Positions 56,771 through 64,000 of a stretch of DNA of 64,000 nucleotides are shown one piece after another. Source of the DNA: Prorocentrum cordatum (lineage: Eukaryota; Sar; Dinophyceae; Prorocentrales; Prorocentraceae). How positions within the stretch are numbered: the first letter of the stretch is position 1; each line of letters opens with the position of its first letter. The stretch is from the NCBI GenBank assembly GCA_963575745.1, contig CAUYUJ010017786.1, positions 110,001 to 174,000 on the forward strand. Direction: 5' to 3'. The notes beneath the pieces are model-generated. The model did not search any database. It saw only the letters and a program-made list of their open reading frames with translations, and was not told where the DNA came from. Made by a program: the position numbers and the translations under genes.

Positions 56771-56815
56771 CTCTCTCGCTCTCTCTCTATCTCTCTCTCT
56801 CTCTCTCTCTCTATT
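56705..56815. repeat. (CT)n/(CTTT)n microsatellite
   Basis: CTCTCT and CTTTCTTT runs. Confidence 0.95.
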
Positions 56816-56944
56816 CCCAACCATCCTGTGGTGTTGGGTCCTCGTTTTGGGGAGACGGTCCCCGCGTTCCTCCCTCCTTCCTCCCTCCTCCTTCCCCTCC
56901 TCCATCCTCCCACTTCTCCCTGCGCTTCACCCACCCAGTACAGC

Positions 56945-57210
56945 GTTTCGTGGCCCGATAGGGAGCTCCACCGAAGGTCCCAGTGCTACCGCCCGCATGC
57001 GTCCCACAAACCTAATTTGGCACACCCCTCACACGCGTCGTGGCCCCATAGGAGCTCCACCGAAGCCCCCAGTGGGACCGCCCGCATGCGTCGCCCAAAC
57101 CCAATTTGGCACACACCTCACGCGTTTCGTGGCCCCATAGGGAGCTCCACAGAAGGCGCCAGTGCCACCGCCCGCATGCGTCACCCCAGGAAGGCCCGAA
57201 AAGGCCAAAA
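56945..57210. repeat. 90-bp tandem repeat, three units
   Basis: CGTGGCCCCATAGGGAGCTC, then ACCGCCCGCATGCGTC and AATTTGGCACAC, repeated from about 56950, 57039 and 57129. Confidence 0.92.
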
Positions 57211-58265
57211 CCCCATGAGTTTTTGAAGGATTGTGGCATTTGCTTTTTTCCGGCCTTCCGACGGCCCGAGACGACCCAAGTGCCCCCAAAGATCGCCCAA
57301 GAGGCCCAAGACGGCCCCAAGAGGCCCCCAAGACGGCCCAAGAGGCCTCCAAGACGCTCAAGATGGCCTCCAAGACGGCCCAAGAGCCCTCCAAGACGTC
57401 CTCCAAGAAGGCCCGAAAGGGTCAAAATAGCCTCCAGACGGCCAAGATGACCTTCAAGATGCCCACGTGTTCCCCAAAGGCTTTCCAAACCGACTCGGGG
57501 AACACATGGTCTGATAGCTTGGCAAGTCTGGCCTCAACGTTCGGCCACATAGGCGCTTCCAAAAAGGCAGGGGGCGGCGGTGATTCGCCGTAGGCGTCTT
57601 CGATCCGCCGCCCTCTGTGCTTGTCACAGGGGTGTCCGGAGTGCTAGACGCTACCGTTTGTGGTTTTGGCTGTTTTTCCAAAGAACTCCCCCTGGGGCTC
57701 TGGCCCAGCCCGCCGGTCACCCGGAAGGGACCGCAAACTGCGCATGTGAATGCCTTTCACGCCCAAAATAGCCCAAAATGAACTCCAAGATGCCTCCAAG
57801 ACGGCTAAGATGGCCCCAAGATGGCCTTCAAGTCCGCCTAAGATGGTCCAAGATGGCCTCCAAGACGGCCCAAGAGGGTCCAAGATGCCTCCAAGTCCGC
57901 CCAAGAAGCCACCGAGACGGCCCCAAAGGCCTCCCAAGAAGGCTCCAAGACGACCCAAGAGTGCTTCAAGATGTTCTCTAGGATGGCCCGACGAGGCCAA
58001 AATCTCTTGCTTTCCTACGGATTTTGAAGGATTGTCGCATTTGCTCCTTTTCGGCCTTCCGACGGCCCAAGACGGGCCAAGAGGCCTCCAAGATCGCCCC
58101 GAGAGCAGGCCGCCCGACGCTCCGAGACGGCCCCAGAGGCCCCAAGGCAGCCCAAGAGGACGCCGAGACGGCTCCAGCATGGCCCGAGAGAGCTCCCACG
58201 GCGGCCCCAGAGGCGCCTCGATCGGACAACGCCTACAAACACGCTCTTTCTTGCGACGCTCTCTA
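57190..58265 (-). repeat. GGCCGTCTTGG minisatellite family, opposite orientation
   Basis: CCAAGACGGCCCAAGAGGCC units with the same AAGGATTGTGGCATTTGC / TTTTCGGCCTTCCGACGG spacer block at 57226 and 58032 that occurs at 1.0-1.8 kb on the other strand. The two spacers are ~800 bp apart here. It borders the Copia-like remnant. Confidence 0.85.
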
Positions 58266-58269
58266 AGCT

Positions 58270-60284
58270 GGCACCTCGACGAGTGATTCCCACCTCTCGG
58301 AGCATCTACCTGCCTTCTCGGACGCGGGCCCCGCGCGGGGCCGACGCTCTCGTCGCGCCCACGACAGGCCGCCAGCTCGCAGACAGAAAGCATGCCAACG
58401 CATGCCAGTCGAGGCTTCTTAATCTCCACCTCGGGTCGAGGGTCTCCAGGAGCCACTCCTCTGGCTCCGCCCTCATCTGTCTGCATCTCGGGCCCTGCTG
58501 GGACCGCGGGGGCTGGCCCCGCTGCCTCTCCCGCGCGGGCAGCGGGCCCGAGCGCGCCCTCGGCAGGCACGGGCGCGGGGTTCACCGCTGCCCGACCCCC
58601 CCCCCTCTGCCTGACCGGCCGCTGCTCGCGGCGCCTGGCGCGGGGCTGCCCGCAGCCGGTGCTTACGTCAACCCCCGTTGCCTCGGTGATCTCAGGGTTG
58701 TGCTCTAGCTCCTCGCGCAGGAGGTCCGCGTCGATGGTCCCGAACCGCTCTCGGCAGGCTGCCGAGTGCGATCCGCGCCCCGCGCTGCACTTCCTGGTCA
58801 ATCATCCTCTCCGAGATGCACATGCTGCACCCTGCGCTGGACGCACTCCTCGTCGGCGCAGAGTTCCACGGAATCAGCGCAATGACCCACGGCAACCCAG
58901 CACCCCACATGAACTCCTCTGGCGCCCGCCTTACTGCCCCCACTTTCTGGACTCCACGGTCGCTGTCGATCACCAAATGGCCGTCGTTGGCATCGCTCTC
59001 GCTTACCCAGACGCCCCCTGCGAACCCGGCTGTCCACTTCCCTCGACTTACAGCAACTCGGGCAGCGATCCTGCACCAGACCAGCTCCCCGAATTCGGCG
59101 ATCTCACCCCGATATCCCTTGCGAGCATCGCCCCCTACCTTCTCTGTTGGAACGGGGACCCAGCCCGTCCGGTTTGCCAGCCACGGCACGATCGGATCCA
59201 CCATCTTGATCTCGTTGCCCAACCCGTAGACTCTCAAGAGTCCTGCTGCCGACATGTCGGCGCCCCCAATGTAACAAGCACTCTGCTTTGAGAAGGGTTG
59301 CGACGCACGCGCCGACGTTGAACGCGACCTTAGATCGCGGACCGAACTCGCCAGAGCCATCGCGGCAGGCTGCTGGCCCGTCTGCGGCATCAGCGTCGCG
59401 CGGCCCCACTGCTCGAGCACCGACGCCAGAGTCGCGATCTCGCAGTCGCCCAGCTCCTCGCCGGCGCACAGCGTGGCTTGGCCCAAGACCTCATAGTCGA
59501 TCGCATTCAGCACTGAGACAGCTTTCTCTAGATATGTCTTGCTCGTCGCGGGCTCGTCGCGCCGCCCGAAGAAACTCCCCATCATACTTATACTTCGCAA
59601 CCAACTCATCCACGCCGACTCACAGGACATCGAGACATACCTTCGGAATGTGATTCTCGCCCGCAGCCCCCCGCGCGCAGCGAGGGACATCATCAGCTCT
59701 ACCTTGAACGCGCAGGGGGCGCCGAGGACGGAATTCGAGGCGATGTCCATCATGGTCCGCGCGCTCAGCCGCATCCGACTGGCACGGAGACTTGAGCACC
59801 CTTGTCGGCGCAGTCGTCGTCTCGATGGGCTTCGGACCCAGCGCTCGCTGTAGGCACCCTGCCTCTTGCTCAGCAGGTACCTTTCGTGCATCGTCTTCCA
59901 CGACGTCGCCACCTGCGAAATATCCTGGCCTCCCTGACCTCCACAGTCGAGGACGAAGTCAAACCCCAAGTGGTAGTTGCCACGATGCTTCTTGAGCGGA
60001 GGCGCAAACGCGGCACCATCATCAAGCCCAATCGCCCGATGACCCAACGTCTTGCAGGGCTGCGGAAAACACTCTTGCCTCGCCCCACCACCGCACATTC
60101 CGCCACCGCGGGGCGCCCCGCGCCAGCCACTCGCGAACCAACTTGAACAACCTCTCCTGCTCGAGACAAGTCGAGCTCCACGTAGTAGCCGCGCCTTTAA
60201 GACTCCTCCGCCCATGCCCTCCAGGCCCTTCATGTTGCTGTCGGCGGGGACGCACTCGTGCATAGTCACTGGCTCCTTGGGCAC
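58270..60284 (-). pseudogene. Copia-like pol fragment (integrase core and C-terminal connection)
   Basis: The main frame (530 codons) includes NYHLGFDFVLDCGGQGGQDI, GDCEIATLASVLEQWGRAT, then the late integrase region PIVPWLANRTGWVP, YRGEIAEFGELVWCRI, GVWVSESDANDGHLVI and VGAVRRAPEEFMW, a typical run after the integrase core in dinoflagellate Copia proteins. The frame then shifts to GSHSAACRERFGTI and KKPRLACVGMLSV. The middle of the integrase reads out of frame, so catalytic residues cannot all be placed. Confidence 0.6.
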
Positions 60285-60859
60285 AACGCCGATCTGAGCT
60301 CCAGTCTACGCAGCAGCAGCGCATTCCGAAGCGGGGCCAACCGCACTCGGTCGCCTCCCGCACTCTGTCCCATCAAACCCGGCACCTGGGCAAAGGCGGG
60401 GTCGCCCGCTGCCACTCCTCATCAGTCGCACCACCCTTGAGACAGCAATCGCCGCGCGCCTCGCGGAAGTACAATTCCCAGACGTCGCAATGCCACCCAC
60501 CCCCTCACGAAGCCTCGGCCGCGCGAGCTGCAGAAGTAGCGGCAGTAGGCGCTGCGCCCTCAGACCCCGCCAGTAAGTTTGCATCGCGGCCTTCGGCCGT
60601 CAACGCTAAATCAATTTCGCCCGAACTCTCTCACGACTGGTTGGGTAGCTGCACTCGCCGCGCTGCCCGCCACTCCGCTAATCAGGGTCTGCGCGGGAGC
60701 CTGCGACGCGCTGGGCCCCTGAACCTGACGCCGCCGCTCGATATCCTTGACTGCGGCGGCGGCCACTCATCTTTTCTGGATGCCTCATTCCCCAATCAGA
60801 GCTTGCCTCTGTCTAGGGGTCCTAGCGGATTCATATGGTTAGGTGAAGTCAATTTGGTG

Positions 60860-61035
60860 ACCGGTGGCAGGGTGCCCGGGTGCCCGGGGGTGCCCGGGGG
60901 TGCCCGGGGGTGCCCGGGGGTGCCCGGTGCCCCAGGATTTCGGCGGCCGGCGGCCGGGTGCCCGGGCGCCCGTGGGCGGCCGGGTGCCCGGGTGCTCGGG
61001 GGCGCCCGGAGGTGCCCAGGGGTGTCCGGGCAAGG
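60860..61035. repeat. GGTGCCCGGG minisatellite
   Basis: Ten-base units GGGGTGCCCG at the start, then less regular. It follows the dispersed repeat shared with 23590-23670. Confidence 0.92.
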
Positions 61036-61039
61036 TATA

Positions 61040-61365
61040 GCCACATAGCCCTTCAGCCTAATAGCGCTACAGCCCAATAGCCCATTTAGCCCATATAGCC
61101 CTTCAGCCCAATAGCTCTAGAGCCCTATAGCCCTATAGCCCTATAGCCCTAGAGCCCTATAGCCCTATAGCCCTATAGCTCTATAGCCCTATAGCCCTAT
61201 AGCCCTACAGCCATAGAGCCCTATAGCCCCACTAGCCCAATTGCCCAATAGCCCTAAAGCAGTATAGCCTTATAGCCACATAGCCCATATAGCCCTATAG
61301 CCCTATAGCCCTATAGTCCTATAGCCCTATATCCCTATAGTCCTATAGCCCCATAGCCCCAACAC
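61040..61365. repeat. CCCTATAG octamer array
   Basis: About 35 units of ATAGCCCT with AGAGCCCT, ATAGTCCT and CATAGCCC variants. Confidence 0.95.
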
Positions 61366-61409
61366 AAATCTGATTGGGGCATTTCTCCGGTATCGTGTGT
61401 GTCCATCTC

Positions 61410-61410
61410 T

Positions 61411-61441
<31 letters not shown>

Positions 61442-61445
61442 CCCC
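61410..61445. repeat. (CT)n microsatellite
   Basis: Short CT run. Confidence 0.9.
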
Positions 61446-61675
61446 CATGTCTTTATGTCTTTCTTTCTCTGTAGTGTCCTTCTTCTTCGACGCATGTATT
61501 CCGTTCGTCGGCGACCCTCTTCAGCAATCCTGCTTGCGGCGGCATTTCTTGTGACAGTGGTGGCGCTCTGCTCGTCGGGGTCGTCGCGCCGCTGCGACGG
61601 GGCCTAACTCTTCCTTCTCGAATTCTCTCCCTTGCGGCGTCCACGGCATCAGCCTTTTCCGCGGCTCGCCCTCGT

Positions 61676-62697
61676 TCAGGCCCCGATCTCCATCGGGTCG
61701 TCGCGCACCGCTAGCTCCACCATCAGCGCTGACGCGACCTCCTCTCTCAGGAGCTCGCACGCATTGAGACGGCTGCCGTTGCGGAACACGCGCCCCTGCG
61801 ACCCCACGCGCTTTTTCAGCGCCGTCGTCGAGGCGCCGCGCTTCATCTGATCTGAAACTTGCGCGCCTGCCATCTCCTAGTACCGCGCGAAGCTCTCGTC
61901 GAGCTTCTTCACGCTCATCAGCACATGCTCTCTCGCCTCGACCTTGGCACCCGCCAGGTGGGTCAACGTCGCGAGCACGTTTCCAGCCTCCGCGCGGTCG
62001 TGCCCCTTCGTCACTAGCCCCCAGCACATCGCACCCTTGCCATGTGGACTGTTCCTCGCGATCGGCTCGGCGATCAAATCCTCCGGCAGGGCCCGGACCA
62101 AGGCGAAATATAGCTGCGTGCTCATTTCGTTATCCTGGGCACTGAACCTCACGTTATCCGCGGCCTCTGCGTCCTCTGCTCCATCCTCGATCTTCTCCAT
62201 CAATGTCCGATACCATAGTTCCCGAGCAATGATACACGCTTTGTACTGGAACGAAACGTCTTCCACGAGGTGCGCCGGCCGTCGAACGGCTTGACTTTAA
62301 GAAGGGCCTTCGGGTCCAAGATTTTCTTGTGGTTCTTGCTTGCACGCTCCCGATCTCCGCGGCCTTGAATATGGCCTCCCATCTGTTCTAGTTACGTCTC
62401 GTTGTTGGAGATATGCCTGCATATGCTGAGTTGTCGCCGTCACCTGCCTCACGTGGTCCACTAAACTACCTGGCAAGTCTGCTCTTCCATCTGGCTGATC
62501 TTGACGGCGCAGGTGCTTCGCCAGCCGTTTCTGTACTGCAGTAACCTCGTCGGCACCGAATTGCGCTGCTTCTCCACAGCCTGCAAGCTTCCTCCACGCG
62601 GATTCGCAGTCTTCACGAGGCTCGGCCGCCCCCTTGCCGCGGCCGCCTCGCTCGCCGGCCTTCTTGCCGCGCCGAGGCGGGCCAGCTGCCGCCTCAA
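61676..62697 (-). pseudogene. Copia-like gag remnant
   Basis: Consecutive minus-strand frames read LLKVKPFDGRRTSWK, then VSFQYKACIIARELWYRTL, DNEMSTQLYFALVRALPEDL, GNVLATLTHLAGAKVEARE, MAGAQVSDQMKRG and NACELLREEVASALMV. This is the helical Gag core pattern of dinoflagellate Copia elements (K..F.G....W..W.F...). At least two frameshifts break it. Confidence 0.6.
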
Positions 62698-62970
62698 ATG
62701 GCTGACCTGTCCACCCGGGGGATTCTGAGAGATTTGAAAATTCGTTTGGGGAACCCAGATGTTTGTTCCCTGCAGTCGATCATGGCGCGTTTCATGGTGG
62801 AATTCTCAGGGCTGTAGGTGCAGCATTCCGATCAAGACACTAAGAGGGAACCGACGTCATACAAAACCAAAACATACATGTTGCGAGTTTTCAAACTGAG
62901 TTGCGCGGAATCTTTATCCCCATAACCTAGCAATTGTTCATGAGTTGAGAGCTCTACTAGGGGGATACCT

Positions 62971-63097
62971 GTGAACCCTGCCCCTACCCCCCACGACTTC
63001 CGAGGGGGAGGGTGGGGTTCACTTTGTTCGGGAGCTCCCGAGCGAAGTGAACCCCACCCTCCCCTCAAAAATCGTGGGGGGTAGGGGTAGGGTTCAC
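62971..63097. repeat. Near-perfect foldback (127 bp)
   Basis: GTGAACCCTGCCCCTACCCC at 62971 pairs with its reverse complement ending at 63097, and CCACCCTCCCCT with the inner GGGGGAGGGTGG, leaving a short GGGAGCTCCC centre. Stem ~55 bp with few mismatches. No target duplication was recognised. Confidence 0.75.
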
Positions 63098-63270
63098 ATG
63101 TGGCCCCCTGTCTACGAGGGTCGCCAGGGCTGCGGCCGTCCCCCCTCGGGCGCCGTCGCCGCGGGGCCCAGGCGCGGGAGCGCCCGCCGCACGGCCGCCC
63201 GCTATACAGCACTCCGCGGGCAAGGCGGGAGCTCGCTGGAGGCGCAGCGGCCCGCGGCCGAGCGAGTGCG

Positions 63271-63445
63271 GCTGCCTACCAAACCACCCCAACCCAACCC
63301 GAAGACCTGAACTTAACTCGAATTTCGGGTTGGGGGGGGTACGAGTTCCACGTGCTTTTTCGATGCTCTCCGACCCCCGCCCCCACTGGAAATGGAGGGT
63401 AAATCGCGGCCTTCAGGTTGGGTTGGGGTGGTTTGGTGGGCGGTG
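63271..63445. mobile_element. Inverted-repeat element of the 14.9-kb family, copy 2
   Basis: Matches copy 1 along its length: CTACCAAACCACCCCAACCC at the left, TTTCGGGTTGGGGGGGGTA, the CCCCCACTGGAAAT block and GGTTGGGTTGGGGTGGTTTG at the right. It is 12 bp longer in the left arm. Target duplication not clear (CGGCT occurs on both sides). Confidence 0.8.
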
Positions 63446-63449
63446 AAGT

Positions 63450-63620
63450 TCGGCTACCAGGCATCCCCCCTCGGCAGCAGGGCGGAGAAGGAAGGCCCGC
63501 ATTTCTTGAACCGATCACAGTGCGACTTACCAGCCTCGAACGCATCCCTAGCGCTGAGATTGGCACGCCAAGAGGCGATGACGATCTTGGGGATGCGCCC
63601 TCAAAAAATAAGGGAATCCC
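63450..63620. other. Dispersed repeat shared with 56.25 kb, then unique sequence
   Basis: CCCCTCGGCAGCAGGGCGGA and GAAGGAAGGCCCGCATTT match 56244-56300. No gene was seen. Confidence 0.4.
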
Positions 63621-63622
63621 TA

Positions 63623-63997
63623 AGATTGGCATCGTGATGAGGAGATGCCCAGCATAGGGATAGGGATATGTTCCAGGCTGGTAATACAGGTCAGCAGTTC
63701 CTCAGCTGAACGGTCTTGGTGATACCTCTTACCAGCAAACTCGCAAATAGAACAGCACAAAACCAGGATCGAGTGCAACCGTCGCCATACTGTACGCAAC
63801 CCGTCCGCCCGAAATCGGCATTGCCGGCGCTGCATGGTTTGTTGGCTTTCGTCTCGGACACGCCTGTAGACGTCGGGCCAGTACAGTGGGGGCGTTGACC
63901 TAAGGAACTCTAAATAAGGAACGAGGCCCCTTTTTCCCATCAGTGAAAGTTCGATTCCCCATCGAAAACCGAGGGACAACCTAAGGCAAGCTGTCAA
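63623..63997 (-). other. Open frame at the window edge, unrecognised
   Basis: Minus-strand frame of ~125 codons (GLVPYLEFLRSTPPLYWPDV, VRDESQQTMQRRQCRFRADG, CEFAGKRYHQDRSAEELL). Composition is protein-like and not repeat-driven. It may be an exon or the end of a transposon protein. Confidence 0.3.
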
Positions 63998-64000
63998 ACA

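Larger units (their letters stand above)
58270..62700 (-). mobile_element. Decayed Copia-like retroelement, gag and partial pol
   Basis: On the minus strand, gag-like frames (62.7-61.7 kb) precede integrase-region frames (60.3-58.3 kb), the Copia order. Reverse transcriptase and RNase H are missing, replaced at 58265 by minisatellite. No long terminal repeats were seen. Tandem arrays (60860-61365) lie between gag and pol. Confidence 0.6.

Noticed and set aside
61040-61365. Interstitial telomere
   Set aside because: The unit is CCCTATAG, not the CCCTAAA expected for dinoflagellate telomeres.
63945-63965. tRNA B-box-like GTTCGATTCCCC
   Set aside because: No matching acceptor stem or A box in the preceding 70 bases.
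55745-64000. RPT6 N-terminal exons within the window
   Set aside because: No minus-strand match to the expected coiled-coil or GSYVGEV/LVKVHP segments was found in this interval.

Overview
This window is a dinoflagellate nuclear sequence. Three things say so. A complete copy of the dinoflagellate spliced leader lies at 15416-15437 (-). The one recognisable host gene is cut by very long introns that mostly use GC or GA instead of GT donors, with AG|G acceptors. The rest is GC-rich sequence full of microsatellites, minisatellites, LINE and Copia-like debris. The large introns suggest a large-genome species, but the species cannot be named from this window.

The backbone is one minus-strand gene: RPT6 (PSMC5), an AAA+ ATPase subunit of the 26S proteasome. 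Eight exons at 55685-55744, 44800-44943, 39936-40041, 34484-34586, 22244-22307, 15863-15982, 7028-7141 and 5186-5422 join in frame. They encode 315 residues from the end of the OB domain to the stop codon. Only 948 of 50,559 bp are coding. The first roughly 90 residues are not found and probably lie beyond base 64000. Weak exon-like segments at 2.2, 3.0 and 4.4 kb may belong to a next gene in the same direction.

The introns hold the remaining content. A nearly complete LINE (28102-34230, -) has a 19-bp target-site duplication, an ORF1, and an ORF2 with endonuclease, reverse transcriptase and RNase H. ORF2 has two lesions. A candidate nested gene (15.44-14.80 kb, -) starts with the spliced leader and carries a duplicated splice cassette and a 163-bp terminal-inverted-repeat element with an 8-bp duplication. 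Other inverted-repeat elements lie at 26.3-27.7, 35.8, 37.9, 38.5 and 40.4 kb. A composite repeat of about 1.1-1.3 kb, bounded by TCC/ATC arrays, occurs at 16.5 and 45.1 kb, with fragments elsewhere. An intronless, frameshifted fructose-1,6-bisphosphatase copy (50919-52643, -) is preceded by a decayed spliced leader, next to a 5'-truncated LINE.

Upstream of the last visible exon (55.7-64 kb) are a repeat cluster related to the one at 0.4-2 kb, a decayed Copia-like gag and pol (58.3-62.7 kb, -) split by octamer and GC-rich arrays, a near-perfect foldback (62971-63097) and a second copy of the 15-kb inverted-repeat element. Most long open frames in the window are readings of simple repeats and are not listed as genes.
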